DNA of 64,000 nucleotides. It comes from CAYNFP01 sp964396655. GTDB lineage: Bacteria; Bacillota_I; Bacilli_A; RF39; UBA660. A model generated the notes under the pieces. That model was given only the letters and a program-made list of their open reading frames with translations, ran no database searches and had not been told where the DNA came from. This document shows positions 17,885 through 27,236 of the stretch, piece after piece (the first letter of the stretch is position 1; each line of letters starts with the position of its first letter). The stretch is taken from positions 124,001 to 188,000 of the forward strand of contig CAYNFP010000001.1 of assembly GCA_964396655.1 (NCBI GenBank), read 5' to 3'. The translations under genes were made by a program, and so were the position numbers.

Positions 17885-17976
17885 GGCTACCTCCAAAACA
17901 TAGGAAATATTATAACATATTTGACATATAAAATAAACAAAATTAGTAGTATAATTAAAATAGGATAGGTGATTGT

Positions 17977-18579
17977 ATGAAAGATATTTTAGATAAAATA
18001 AAATTAGAATCAAAAATTATTAATAAAAAGGATCTTTATATATTATTTGATAAACTTTTAAATAAAACAAAAAAATCATTTAATAAATTAGAAATCGAAC
18101 AATATTATAAATGTGATATGGATGAAAATTATGAAAATTATATAAATGGGAATTACGACGCATTAATAAAAGTATTTGACAATTTTTCTAAAGATTGGGC
18201 TTACACTATTAAAGATAATATAGAATTTAAAAGATTGCATTTAATAAATAAACCAATTACCCAATATATAAATTATGAAATGTATTTTTATATGATAAAT
18301 GAAAAAGCAGGAGAAAAAATAAAATGTTTAGATTTTGATAAATCAGGGATTAGATATGAAGAAGTATCTGATTTCATAATTTTTGATGATAACGAATTAA
18401 TAATAAATTGCCATAATAAAGGAGAATATTTAAAATCATATTATTGTAATGATAAAGTTATGATAAGAAAATTATTAAAAGAATATGAAACCCTTTATTC
18501 AAAAGCTATAGATTATAAAAAAATAGTAAATTTAGATAAAAATTTAATAACAAAAATGAAAGAAAATGGTTTGATTTAA
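17977..18579 (+). CDS. hypothetical protein, DUF6879-like pattern
   Basis: A soluble 200-aa protein. The core (FNKLEIEQYYKCD, then IEFKRLHLINKPITQYINYEMYFY, then AGEKIKCLD) resembles the layout of DUF6879 proteins, which have a similar R-x-H/V-x2-x-P-x-S/T-x-Y-x-x-x-E segment; this is a weak recall-based match. RBS GGTGATTGT. It is divergent from the Fem gene and followed by eno, whose own promoter lies in between. Confidence 0.55.
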   Translation: MKDILDKIKLESKIINKKDLYILFDKLLNKTKKSFNKLEIEQYYKCDMDENYENYINGNYDALIKVFDNFSKDWAYTIKDNIEFKRLHLINKPITQYINYEMYFYMINEKAGEKIKCLDFDKSGIRYEEVSDFIIFDDNELIINCHNKGEYLKSYYCNDKVMIRKLLKEYETLYSKAIDYKKIVNLDKNLITKMKENGLI

Positions 18580-18641
18580 ATTGTACAAATATACAATTTA
18601 AATTAGTTGTAGTATAATTAAGATAGAATAGGTGATTGTTT

Positions 18642-19883
18642 ATGAGTAAAATAAAAAATATAATAGCAAGAGAAATATTGGATTCTAGAGGTATTCCTAC
18701 AATAGAAACAAAAGTATATACAGAAAACGGAACTATAGGAATGTTTTCGGTGCCTTCTGGAGCCTCTAAAGGTGAAAGAGAAGCTTTGGAGTTAAGAGAT
18801 GGAGATAAGAATAGGTATAATGGTAATGGTGTTTTAAATGCTGTTAAAAACGTTAATACAATAATAAAATACGGTTTATTAGGAATTGAAGTAAGTAGTC
18901 AAAAAGAAATAGATTCTATGTTAACTGAAATAGACGGTACAAGCAATAAATCTAATTTAGGAGCAAATGCATTATTGTCAGTTAGTATAGCATGTCTTAG
19001 AGCAGCAGCTTCAGAACACAATGAAACTTTATATAATTATTTAAATAAGAAAGAAAAGAAACTACCTTATGGAATGTTTAATATTGTAAATGGAGGAAAA
19101 CACGCATTTAATAACTTAGATATACAAGAATTTATGATAGTTCCTAAATTCCCTAAATTTAGTAAAACAATAGAGTGTGTAAGTGAAGTATTCTATGCGT
19201 TAAAGAAAATATTAGAAGAAAAAGAATTATCTACTTCGGTTGGAGATGAAGGAGGCTTTGCACCTAATCTAAAAAGCAATAAAGAAGCGTTAGATGTAAT
19301 AGTTGAAGCTATAAAAAAAGCAAATTATATTCCAGGTAAAGAAGTATTCTTAGCAATGGATGTCGCAGCCTCATCATTTTATGATAAAAAAGAAAAAAAA
19401 TATAATTTGGATAACAAATTAATTACAAGAGAAGAATTACTTGATTACTATACAGAATTATTACAAGATTATCCAATAATAAGTATAGAAGATCCTTTTG
19501 ATGAAAATGATTATGAAGGATTTAAATTAATAACAGAAAAACTTGGTAAAAAAATAAGTATAGTTGGGGATGACTTATTTGTTACAAATAAAGAATTACT
19601 TAAAAAAGGTATAGAAAAAGGATTATGTAATGCAATACTTATTAAACCTAATCAAATTGGAACATTCTATGAAATGTTAGAAACAATAGTATTAGCTAAA
19701 CAAAACAAATATATAACAATACTATCTCATAGAAGTGGAGAAACAACAGATCCTTTTATAGCAGAAGCAGTAGTAGCTTTAAACATGCCATTTATAAAAG
19801 CTGGTTCAATTACCAGAGGAGAAAGAATTGCAAAATACAATAAATTATTAGAAATAGAAGAGGAATTAGAGCAATATAAATAA
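18642..19883 (+). CDS. eno: enolase
   Basis: Converts 2-phosphoglycerate to phosphoenolpyruvate in glycolysis. Clear signatures: AREILDSRGIPTIETKV, VPSGASKGEREALELRDGD, MFNIVNGGKHAFNNLDIQEFMIVP, VGDEGGFAPNL, ISIEDPFDENDYEGF, LIKPNQIGT, and ISHRSGETTD in slightly altered form. 413 aa against a typical 430. The ATG at 18642 is preferred over an in-frame TTG two codons upstream, with GGTGATTG as RBS. GTAGTATAATTAAG upstream is a plausible -10 region. It stands alone; other glycolytic genes are not adjacent. Confidence 0.96.
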   Translation: MSKIKNIIAREILDSRGIPTIETKVYTENGTIGMFSVPSGASKGEREALELRDGDKNRYNGNGVLNAVKNVNTIIKYGLLGIEVSSQKEIDSMLTEIDGTSNKSNLGANALLSVSIACLRAAASEHNETLYNYLNKKEKKLPYGMFNIVNGGKHAFNNLDIQEFMIVPKFPKFSKTIECVSEVFYALKKILEEKELSTSVGDEGGFAPNLKSNKEALDVIVEAIKKANYIPGKEVFLAMDVAASSFYDKKEKKYNLDNKLITREELLDYYTELLQDYPIISIEDPFDENDYEGFKLITEKLGKKISIVGDDLFVTNKELLKKGIEKGLCNAILIKPNQIGTFYEMLETIVLAKQNKYITILSHRSGETTDPFIAEAVVALNMPFIKAGSITRGERIAKYNKLLEIEEELEQYK

Positions 19884-19898
19884 ACTATATTGCTTTTT
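19871..19898 (+). terminator. intrinsic terminator of eno
   Basis: GCAATATA / TATATTGC stem followed by TTTTT; the 5' arm uses the last eno codons. Confidence 0.7.
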
Positions 19899-19943
19899 AA
19901 TGAATTATATTAGTATAATATTAATTGAAGGGAGTTTTATAAA

Positions 19944-20507
19944 ATGGTAGATATAACAAGATTTAATAGTTTTAAAAAATTAATCGAATATAACAATAGT
20001 ATTCGTGAGGAATTTGACAAAGTAGATCAACAAGTACAAAAAATTGTTAAGAAAATTGTTTCTGATAATTCATACAAAGAAGAGCTTTGGAGGAATACAA
20101 AGTATATTGAAAAATTGGAAAAATTAAAAGGATTAGGGCTTACAGGGACAATAGGTTATACTATTGATTCTGTTGTAAATGATCATAATAATTATTTAAT
20201 CGAAGAATTTCATAATACTGATTTATATGAATTATATTGCTCATTAGGATATGAATGTGAAGAATTAGAACAAGTTTTAGTAGTTTTCGCAAGAATTGAA
20301 GCAAATTTAAAAACTTTGAATTTATCAGAAGAAACTATTGATGTAATAATTGAGAATATATTTCAAGAATATAAAAGAAGTTTATTGGAAAGACTTCAAT
20401 ATGAAAAAAGTGCTGAGGCATATCGAAAAACAGCTGGAGAAGAAACATATAAAACTGATCTTATGACTCTTGGTTTAAAAAATATGCCATCTCAAAATGA
20501 AGGCTAA
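19944..20507 (+). CDS. hypothetical protein A1 of a duplicated cassette
   Basis: A soluble, mostly helical 187-aa protein. It shares its plan with the protein at 21958-22374: an N-terminal ID/DI-x-x-F/Y-x-x-F-x-x-LI-Y-x-NS/EI opening and a central YLIEEFHNTDLYELYCS segment (YLIEEFHNSEIYITYLY in the paralogue), then ETIDVIIENIFQEYK. No catalytic motif is visible. RBS GAAGGGAG. A strong terminator follows. Unknown function; see the gene-pair duplication in this region. Confidence 0.65.
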   Translation: MVDITRFNSFKKLIEYNNSIREEFDKVDQQVQKIVKKIVSDNSYKEELWRNTKYIEKLEKLKGLGLTGTIGYTIDSVVNDHNNYLIEEFHNTDLYELYCSLGYECEELEQVLVVFARIEANLKTLNLSEETIDVIIENIFQEYKRSLLERLQYEKSAEAYRKTAGEETYKTDLMTLGLKNMPSQNEG

Positions 20508-20516
20508 TAAATAAAA

Positions 20517-20550
20517 AAATATTATAAGAGAATTGTTCTTATAATATTTT
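20517..20550 (+). terminator. intrinsic terminator
   Basis: AAATATTATAAGA / TCTTATAATATTT is a 13-bp stem, ending in TTTTG. Confidence 0.7.
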
Positions 20551-20589
20551 GTGATAATATAATTGTCAATAGAAAGAGAGAAATAAAAA

Positions 20590-21381
20590 ATGAGTGAAAT
20601 TTTAAAGTTTAGTACATATAAAGAAATGGATGCATTTTATGGAGAAATCAAGTCTTTAGATATTGTGCTTAATTCCTTTAGCTATGGAAGGGATCATATG
20701 ACAGAAATGTCATATATTTTAGAGGATTATTATGAAAAAATTGCAAATAAAGCAATTAAAAACAGCAAAATCGGAGAATCAACACTTAAAATAAAAGAAC
20801 GTTATAAAGAATATTATAAATATCTATTGAATGAATTTAAAAAATTATTAACAGAAGAAGCAAAAGAATTAATTCCTTGGGTAGCTTATGAAATGAATAG
20901 TTTTTCAAAAATAAAAGAAGCATTTAGTTTAGAAATAGAAAAAATAGTTACAAGTGGTGAATTTATAGAAATATTAAAAGAAGCATTATTAAAAGTAACA
21001 GGAAGAACTTATTCTTATCATAAAATTTTTGGAAGAATAGTATATGGTGAAATAGATGGGGATTCAGATAAAATTTTAAGTAATAATCCTTTGGGTAAAA
21101 AAGAATATGAAATCTTAGTGGCAGATGATTTCCCTTTAACAAAATTACCATTTTCAGAGTTTGAAAAACCTCTTGAAATAGAAATAGAAGAACTGATAAA
21201 AGCAAATTTTGTAATATTAGATAATCCTTTTCATAGTGATTTTTCATATTGGGAAAGTCATTTTTGGGAATATGAATTTATTGGTATGCCAAAAGGAGCA
21301 TATGAAATAATAAATGAAGAAATATTTAAAAGGGTAAAAGAAAATTTAGAAAATAGTGTTAAATTAACTAGAGAAAAATAA
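20590..21381 (+). CDS. hypothetical protein B1 of a duplicated cassette
   Basis: A soluble 263-aa protein paralogous to the product at 22434-23183: both start EIL-x-F-x-(T/S)Y-x-E(M/L), both contain a Y-x-x-Y(L)LxEFxK / KELIPW(V/L)-x-YE block near residue 95 and a TG(R/K)-x-YS segment near 140, a V-DD-F/Y step near 178, and a GMP-x-x-x-YxxxNE ending near 235. The function is not recognised. RBS AGAAAGAGAG. Flanked by terminators, so probably transcribed on its own. Confidence 0.65.
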   Translation: MSEILKFSTYKEMDAFYGEIKSLDIVLNSFSYGRDHMTEMSYILEDYYEKIANKAIKNSKIGESTLKIKERYKEYYKYLLNEFKKLLTEEAKELIPWVAYEMNSFSKIKEAFSLEIEKIVTSGEFIEILKEALLKVTGRTYSYHKIFGRIVYGEIDGDSDKILSNNPLGKKEYEILVADDFPLTKLPFSEFEKPLEIEIEELIKANFVILDNPFHSDFSYWESHFWEYEFIGMPKGAYEIINEEIFKRVKENLENSVKLTREK

Positions 21382-21388
21382 AATAATT

Positions 21389-21418
21389 AAAATTAGATAT
21401 TTAAATATCTAATTTTTT
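21389..21418 (+). terminator. intrinsic terminator
   Basis: AATTAGATATTTAAATATCTAATT palindrome followed by TTTT. Confidence 0.65.
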
Positions 21419-21469
21419 ATGATTTGACATTTATTTATTAATATAATATTCTATATTTAAGAGGTAATT

Positions 21470-21946
21470 ATGATAAGAGGATACAAGGTTTTTAATAAAG
21501 ATTTTACTAATAGGTATGGTAAGAAGTTTGAAGTTGGTCAAACTTACTCTGCTGATGGTCAAGTTAAGTTTGCTGCTGCTCATGGAATCCATTTCTGTAC
21601 AAATTTAGAAGATGTTTTTAGATATTTTGATGCTGTTGAAGATGAAGTTACAGTAGCGGAAGTTTCAACAGAAGATTGTGGTGAAAATCTTGTAAAATAT
21701 GATGAAGAATATAATGGTTATTATGATATGTATGCTTGCAAAACTATAAAAATAGAAAGAGTGTTAACAAGAGAAGAAATATTTGAGATGATTATGAAAA
21801 AGGGGGAAATTTCAATAAGAAAATTTTTAGCTACTTATAAATTAAATGAAGAAGAGAGAGAAAAATTTTTAAGAATGAACACTAATAAATTTTTAAATGG
21901 AATATTTGAATATTATCAAAATAAAAATACTTCATATTTTAAATAA
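21470..21946 (+). CDS. DUF7666-like phage-type small protein
   Basis: The N-terminal half (GYKVFNKDFTNRYGKKFEVGQTYSADG, AAAHGIHFCTNLEDVFRYF, VAEVSTED) follows the pattern of a phage/plasmid family often annotated DUF7666: KA-x-KGF, Y-x-VG-x-x-Y, GFHxCxxPxDVxxYY, then an E-V beta strand. The C-terminal 50 residues form an added helical tail. Function unknown. It lies between the two copies of the A-B gene pair and only 12 nt before the second A gene, suggesting co-transcription with A2 and B2. Confidence 0.6.
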   Translation: MIRGYKVFNKDFTNRYGKKFEVGQTYSADGQVKFAAAHGIHFCTNLEDVFRYFDAVEDEVTVAEVSTEDCGENLVKYDEEYNGYYDMYACKTIKIERVLTREEIFEMIMKKGEISIRKFLATYKLNEEEREKFLRMNTNKFLNGIFEYYQNKNTSYFK

Positions 21947-21957
21947 AGGAGATATAA

Positions 21958-22374
21958 ATGATAGATTTAGCAAAATATAGAGACTTTGAAGAATTAATTA
22001 ACTATTATAATGAAATTAAAGAAGAGTATGAAGATTTGAAAGAAGTTGTAGATGAAATAGATAATTTTATTGTTGCTAATCCGAGTTATTTACTTGAAGT
22101 TAGTCAAGAGTTTATTGAAAATGTGAAAATGACAATTCCAAGTATATTTAAACAAAATGATTTAATAAATTATGAGAGATATAGATATGTGGATTATCTT
22201 ATAGAAGAATTTCATAATTCAGAAATTTATATTACATATTTATATATGACATATGAAGTAGATCAAATTGGTATTATATTATCCGCAATGTATAAAAATG
22301 ACAACTTGCCAGAAGAAACTGTTAATAAAATAAATGAATTTATATTTGAGGAATATAAATTATTAAGAAAATAA
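21958..22374 (+). CDS. hypothetical protein A2 of a duplicated cassette
   Basis: A 138-aa paralogue of the protein at 19944-20507, lacking that protein's charged C-terminal tail of about 40 residues. Shared landmarks are the N-terminal LINYYNEIKEEYEDL helix, the central VDYLIEEFHNSEIYITYLY block and the final ETVNKINEFIFEEYK helix. RBS AAAGGAGATAT. It precedes the B2 gene by 59 nt. Confidence 0.65.
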   Translation: MIDLAKYRDFEELINYYNEIKEEYEDLKEVVDEIDNFIVANPSYLLEVSQEFIENVKMTIPSIFKQNDLINYERYRYVDYLIEEFHNSEIYITYLYMTYEVDQIGIILSAMYKNDNLPEETVNKINEFIFEEYKLLRK

Positions 22375-22433
22375 TATTATTGACAATAACAAAAGAATTA
22401 AGTACAATATTTTCTTGAAATGAGGAATATTAG

Positions 22434-23183
22434 ATGGAAATATTAGAAAATTTTAAAAGTTACGATGAATTAAGGGCATATTTAGATAATTTAGAAATTA
22501 TTGAAAATGAAGAAGATTATGTATCTTACTTTGGAACATCTTATGATAAAGACTTTAATATAGAAAAATATTGTGAAGAATTAGCTAAAAAAGAAATTCA
22601 AGAAGCTGAAATTAGTCAAAATTTGATACAATATGAAAAAATAAAAATAATTGAAAAATATAAAAGATATGCTAGATATTTATTAGGTGAATTTGAAAAA
22701 ACATATTATGAAGATATGAAAGAATTACTTCCTTGGTTGGTTTATGAAAATAAAATTGCTGAAAAAATTGAATGTAAAATACGTGATTTTAGACTTAAAA
22801 TGTTGGAAAGTAAAGAATATATAAATATTATTATAGAAAAAATGCTTGCTTTTACTGGAAAAAACTATTCTTTAAAAAAACTTACTTTTAAAACTAAAGG
22901 GAAGTTATCTGGTGGACAATTTGAAAAATTAAGTCCTTGGTGGAATGATGAAGAAGTAAATTTATTTGTAATTGTATCAGATGATTATGATATACAAAAA
23001 GTTCCATTTGAAGTCTTTTCAAATCCTAGTCAATACCCGGAGTATTATAAAAATTTCGATTTTATTTTATTAGATAAAAACGGGATATATGTATGGGCGT
23101 TATTCGGTATGCCTGAAGAAGTTTATGATGAATTAAATGAAATAACTTTTCAAAAAATGAAACTTGAACTTGCAAAAAAATAA
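22434..23183 (+). CDS. hypothetical protein B2 of a duplicated cassette
   Basis: A 249-aa paralogue of the product at 20590-21381, with matching blocks YKRYARYLLGEFEK, MKELLPWLVYENK, FTGKNYSLKKL, IVSDDYDIQKVPFEVF and FGMPEEVYDELNEITF. The similarity is clear but divergent, so the duplication is old. No catalytic motif is recognised. A TTGACA-like box and GAGGAAT RBS lie in the 59-nt gap upstream. Confidence 0.65.
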   Translation: MEILENFKSYDELRAYLDNLEIIENEEDYVSYFGTSYDKDFNIEKYCEELAKKEIQEAEISQNLIQYEKIKIIEKYKRYARYLLGEFEKTYYEDMKELLPWLVYENKIAEKIECKIRDFRLKMLESKEYINIIIEKMLAFTGKNYSLKKLTFKTKGKLSGGQFEKLSPWWNDEEVNLFVIVSDDYDIQKVPFEVFSNPSQYPEYYKNFDFILLDKNGIYVWALFGMPEEVYDELNEITFQKMKLELAKK

Positions 23184-23186
23184 AAT

Positions 23187-23214
23187 AAAAAAACTGCAAT
23201 TAAGCAGCTTTTTT
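23187..23214. terminator. bidirectional terminator between B2 and rpmB
   Basis: AAAAAAACTGC / GCAGCTTTTTT stem with a 6-nt loop serves both the + strand gene ending at 23183 and rpmB on the minus strand, whose stop codon is inside it. Confidence 0.7.
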
Positions 23215-23367
23215 TGATGTTCTAATTTCAGAAGCAGAAAGTCTAACTTTCTTACCTCCAACTTTAACTGTTTGTAAATTTACTTTTTGAGTCATTTTAG
23301 TAGCCTTTAATGAAAAAGGTCTATTATTTCCACTCATATTATTTTTCTTTGATACATTCTTAGCCAT
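23200..23367 (-). CDS. rpmB: 50S ribosomal protein L28
   Basis: A 55-aa minus-strand gene with a very strong RBS (AAGGAGGAATAACA before ATG). Translation gives a start MAKNVSKKNNMSGNNRPFSL, then KATKMTQKVNLQTVKVGGKKVRLSASEIRTSKKAA, matching L28 (SGNN-x-S-x-A-x-x-x-T-x-R-x-W-x-x-NLQ-x-V-x-V, then K-x-VR-x-S-x-x-x-x-x-S). The N-terminal cysteine pair (Cx2C/CxxxGK) of zinc-type L28 is absent, so this is a C-minus form, and the protein is slightly short. It is the only minus gene between 18 and 56 kb. Confidence 0.88.
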   Translation of the reverse strand: MAKNVSKKNNMSGNNRPFSLKATKMTQKVNLQTVKVGGKKVRLSASEIRTSKKAA

Positions 23368-23409
23368 TGTTATTCCTCCTTCGAAATCTCTTAATAATTT
23401 ATCATATAT

Positions 23410-23438
23410 TTACTAATAAGTCAATTATTTGTTATAAT
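23410..23438 (+). promoter_or_regulatory. dnaE promoter
   Basis: TTACTA (23410-23415), 17-bp spacer, TATAAT (23433-23438), 24 nt before the dnaE ATG. It lies in the divergent gap with rpmB. Confidence 0.5.
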
Positions 23439-23461
23439 AAATTCAGAAAGAGAATATTGTT

Positions 23462-26365
23462 ATGAGTATAATACCATTAAATATTAAAACAAATTATGAA
23501 TTATTATCTAGTATTATAAAAATAGATGATTTAATTAATTATGCTTTAAAAAATAATATTAATGTTTTAGGTATTACTGATAGTAATTTATTTTCTTTTA
23601 TGGAATTTTATGAATCTTGTAAAAAGAATAATATTAAATCTGTTATTGGTATAGATTTAGAAGTAAATGATATTAGATTTATATTATATGCTAAGAATTT
23701 TGAGGGGTATCAAAATTTATGTAGAATAGTGTCTCAAAAGAATATTGATTCTTTAAGTTTAGAAAATATTAAAAATAATAAAGATAACTTATTATGTGTA
23801 TTAAGAAACATTAATAATGAAAGTTATGAAATATTAAGTAAAGTATTTGATGAAGTATATATTAGTTATAATAATGAATTAAATAAAAAAGATGCTTTAA
23901 TAATAAGTGATAAAGTTTTATATATGAATGAAATATTATGTTTTAATGAATCCGATTATGAATATTTAAAATATTTAAAAATGATTAAAGATGGTAAAAC
24001 TATAGATAATATAGAAGAATATAATTTTGAAAATAATTCTTTTAATTTAAAAATTAATTCTTTCGATTTAAAAACCAATGAAGAATTTATCAAATTAATT
24101 GATTTAGAATTACCTAAATTTTCTTTTAAATTACCAAAATACAAATCTAATTCAAATGAATATTTAAAAAGTTTATGTAAAAAAGGATTAGAAAAAAGAC
24201 TGAATAATAATGTAACTGATATATATAAAAATAGATTACTTTATGAATTAGATGTAATAGAAAATACTGGATTTGTAGATTATTTCTTAATAGTTTATGA
24301 TATTGTTTTATATGCTAAAAAGAATAATATATATGTTGGTCCTGGTAGAGGAAGTGCGGTAGGTAGTTTAGTAAGTTATAGTCTTGGAATTATTGATATA
24401 GATCCATTAAAATATAACTTAATGTTTGAAAGATTTTTAAATCCAAATAGAGTAAGTATGCCTGATATAGATATAGATATAAGTGATATAAAAAGAGAAG
24501 AATTAATAGAGTATGTTAGGGTTAAATATGGATACGATAAAGTTGCTAATATAATTACTTTTAGTACATTACTTCCTAAACAGGTATTAAGAGATGTTGG
24601 TAGAGTTTTGAATATAAGTGTAAACAAAATGGATACTTTACTTAGTTTACTTAAAGATAAAGATAGTTTAGAAATTTTAGAGAATAACTCTAAGTATAAA
24701 GATTTAATTTTATTTAACAAAGAATATATAAAATTATTAGATATTTCTAAAAAATTAGAGGGACTAAAAAAACACGCTAGTATTCATGCGGCTGGTATTG
24801 TAATAGATAGTGAACCTTTAACTAATAAAGTTCCTTTATTTAAAAGTGGTAATAATATTTTAGTTGGATTTGATAAAAAACATATTGAAGAACTTGGTAT
24901 ATTAAAAATAGATTTACTTAGTATTAGAAATCTTTCTATTATTGATGAAGTATTAAATAAAATAAAAGAAACAACTGGAAGGTATATTAGTTTAAATGAT
25001 ATACCAATAGACGATCATAAAACAATAGAAATATTTGCTAAAGCTGAAACTACCGGAATATTTCAATATGAAAGCTCTGGTATTAGAAACTTAATTCGTA
25101 AGATGAATGTTAAAAATTTTGATGATTTAGTTTTAGTTATTGCGATGTTTAGACCTGGTCCTATGAGTATGATTCCAACTTATTTGAGAAGAAGAGAAGG
25201 AAAAGAAGCAGTTACTTATCCAGTAAAGGAATTAGAACCAATTTTAAAAGATACATTAGGTATAATGGTTTATCAGGAGCAATTATTAGAAATATTAAAT
25301 GTAATGGCGGGTTATACATATGCTGAAGCTGATGTAATAAGATCTGCTATTAAGAGTAAAAACGAAGAAATATTACTAAAAGAAAGAACTAATTTTGAAA
25401 CAAGAAGTTTGAAATTGGGATTCAATAAATCTGACATAGATAATGTTTATAATATGATAGTTAGATTTGCTAATTATGGCTTCAATAAATCTCACTCAGT
25501 TGCTTATGCTATGGTTGGTTATCAAATGGCTTATTTGAAAGCTAATTTTAAAAATATATTTATGATAAATTTATTAAACAAAGAAATTGGAAGAGAAAGT
25601 AAAACCAAAGAATATATAGAAGAATCTAAAATATTAGGATTAAACTTTAGTGGGATAGATATAAATGAAAGTTGTGATATTTATTATAACAAGGATGATA
25701 AAATTATCTTACCTTTAGGCATTGTAAAGAATGTTGGAGATATTGCTATAAAAAGAATTTTAGAAGAAAAAACAAAGGAAAAATTTAAAGATTTCTTAGA
25801 TTTTTGTTCTAGATGCTATAATAATGCAGTTAATAAAAAAGTAATAGAATCTTTAATTTTAATAGGTGCTTTTGATAGATTTAATTACAATAAAAAAACA
25901 TTAATAGAAAATTTAGAAGAAATAATAAATTATTCTTTACTATGTCAAACGCTTGGGGAAGATAATGTTATACCTCCAGAGATAGAATCATCTGAAGAAT
26001 ATGAAGATAGTTATTTACTTCAATCTGAAAGTGAACTTTTAGGCTTCTATTTTTCTAATCATCCGGTTACAAAGTATAAAAGAAATATAACCACAACTGA
26101 TATAAATAAATATTACGATAAAAATATAAATATGATTTTATTATTAGAAAGTATTAAAGAAATAAAAACTAAAAATAATGATAAAATGGCATTCTTAAAA
26201 TTAAGTGATGAATATGGTTTAATAGATGGAGTAATATTTCCAAACTATTATAAAGAGATATACAATTTACTTAGAAAAATGCAAGTTGTAAATATTTATT
26301 GCAAGGTAGAAAAAAGATTAAATGAATATCAACTTGTAGTAAATAAAATAGAGATTTTAAAATAA
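23462..26365 (+). CDS. dnaE: DNA polymerase III alpha subunit DnaE
   Basis: A C-family replicative polymerase; in Bacilli DnaE extends lagging-strand primers beside PolC. Domains in order: PHP (1-200; INVLGITDSNLFSFMEFY, KSVIGIDLEV), palm with GPGRGSAVGSLVSY and the catalytic PDIDIDISD, fingers (FRPGPMSMIP, MVYQEQLLE, RSAIKSKNEE, FNKSHSVAYAM), then an OB-fold C-terminus (MILLLESIKEIKTKNNDKMAFLKLSDEYG). At 967 aa it is shorter than B. subtilis DnaE (about 1115). The PHP metal ligands look only partly kept, so proofreading is unlikely. An RBS AGAGAATATTG is weak. Confidence 0.96.
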   Translation: MSIIPLNIKTNYELLSSIIKIDDLINYALKNNINVLGITDSNLFSFMEFYESCKKNNIKSVIGIDLEVNDIRFILYAKNFEGYQNLCRIVSQKNIDSLSLENIKNNKDNLLCVLRNINNESYEILSKVFDEVYISYNNELNKKDALIISDKVLYMNEILCFNESDYEYLKYLKMIKDGKTIDNIEEYNFENNSFNLKINSFDLKTNEEFIKLIDLELPKFSFKLPKYKSNSNEYLKSLCKKGLEKRLNNNVTDIYKNRLLYELDVIENTGFVDYFLIVYDIVLYAKKNNIYVGPGRGSAVGSLVSYSLGIIDIDPLKYNLMFERFLNPNRVSMPDIDIDISDIKREELIEYVRVKYGYDKVANIITFSTLLPKQVLRDVGRVLNISVNKMDTLLSLLKDKDSLEILENNSKYKDLILFNKEYIKLLDISKKLEGLKKHASIHAAGIVIDSEPLTNKVPLFKSGNNILVGFDKKHIEELGILKIDLLSIRNLSIIDEVLNKIKETTGRYISLNDIPIDDHKTIEIFAKAETTGIFQYESSGIRNLIRKMNVKNFDDLVLVIAMFRPGPMSMIPTYLRRREGKEAVTYPVKELEPILKDTLGIMVYQEQLLEILNVMAGYTYAEADVIRSAIKSKNEEILLKERTNFETRSLKLGFNKSDIDNVYNMIVRFANYGFNKSHSVAYAMVGYQMAYLKANFKNIFMINLLNKEIGRESKTKEYIEESKILGLNFSGIDINESCDIYYNKDDKIILPLGIVKNVGDIAIKRILEEKTKEKFKDFLDFCSRCYNNAVNKKVIESLILIGAFDRFNYNKKTLIENLEEIINYSLLCQTLGEDNVIPPEIESSEEYEDSYLLQSESELLGFYFSNHPVTKYKRNITTTDINKYYDKNINMILLLESIKEIKTKNNDKMAFLKLSDEYGLIDGVIFPNYYKEIYNLLRKMQVVNIYCKVEKRLNEYQLVVNKIEILK

Positions 26366-26423
26366 AGTTGAATAAGTTAGAAGTAATATGTTATAATTTT
26401 TTTATAGAATAGTGAGTGATAAA

Positions 26424-27224
26424 ATGAAACAAAGAGTAATAAGTGCAGTTATAGCTTTTTTAATAGTAATACCAATTATGGTAATTGGAGGATATTTATA
26501 TAAGGGTGCAGTTATAGCTTTAGGTATTATAGCTATGTTAGAATTAATTAAAGCAAAATCTAAAAACAAACAAACACCTTTGTTAATTAAAATAATAAGT
26601 ATTTATAATTTTGTTTTCATGATGTTAATAAATATAAATAATAATAATTTTTTATTAAATATGCCTTTTAAATATTTAATCTTGAATTCGATATTGTTAT
26701 TTTTACCATTAATTTTTTATCATGATAATAAAAAATATAGTATTGAAGACGCAACATTTTATTCTGGATTAACATTATTTTTAGTGTTAGGCTTTAATGC
26801 CTTAATGATGATTAGATCTTATAATGTATATTATTTAATATTTTTGCTTTTAATTACTATTACCAGTGATACATTTGCGTATTTTGTTGGTACATTAATT
26901 GGTAAACATAAAATGTGTCCAACGATATCTCCAAATAAATCTGTTGAAGGTTTTATTGGAGGATTAGTATTTGGAACATTTATTACAACATCAATTTATG
27001 TTGTAACTTTTGATTATACTGGAAACATATTTTTGTTAATATTAGTTATAATGTTATTGAGCATAATGTCTACATTAGGAGATTTATTCTTTAGTTTTAT
27101 TAAAAGATATTATGATATAAAAGATTTTGGTAATATAATGCCAGGACATGGTGGAGTACTTGATAGAGTAGATAGTCTATTATTTGTATTATTATCATTT
27201 TGTCTAATTATAAGTTTTATGTAA
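26424..27224 (+). CDS. cdsA: phosphatidate cytidylyltransferase CdsA
   Basis: CdsA makes CDP-diacylglycerol from phosphatidic acid and CTP, the branch point of phospholipid synthesis. It has several membrane helices and the signature SPNKSVEGFIGG followed by the family motif SFIKRYYDIKDFGNIMPGHGGVLDRVDSL at the C-terminus. Length is 266 aa from the ATG at 26424; a longer frame begins with GTG at 26412. cdsA-rseP order is conserved in Bacilli, but dxr, usually between them, is absent. Confidence 0.95.
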   Translation: MKQRVISAVIAFLIVIPIMVIGGYLYKGAVIALGIIAMLELIKAKSKNKQTPLLIKIISIYNFVFMMLININNNNFLLNMPFKYLILNSILLFLPLIFYHDNKKYSIEDATFYSGLTLFLVLGFNALMMIRSYNVYYLIFLLLITITSDTFAYFVGTLIGKHKMCPTISPNKSVEGFIGGLVFGTFITTSIYVVTFDYTGNIFLLILVIMLLSIMSTLGDLFFSFIKRYYDIKDFGNIMPGHGGVLDRVDSLLFVLLSFCLIISFM

Positions 27225-27236
27225 GGAGAATATATA

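Noticed and set aside
21389..21418. Short palindromes in this and other gaps as a CRISPR or dispersed repeat family
   Set aside because: The hairpins differ in sequence from gap to gap and all have T tails, so they are ordinary terminators. No regularly spaced direct repeats with unique spacers were seen.
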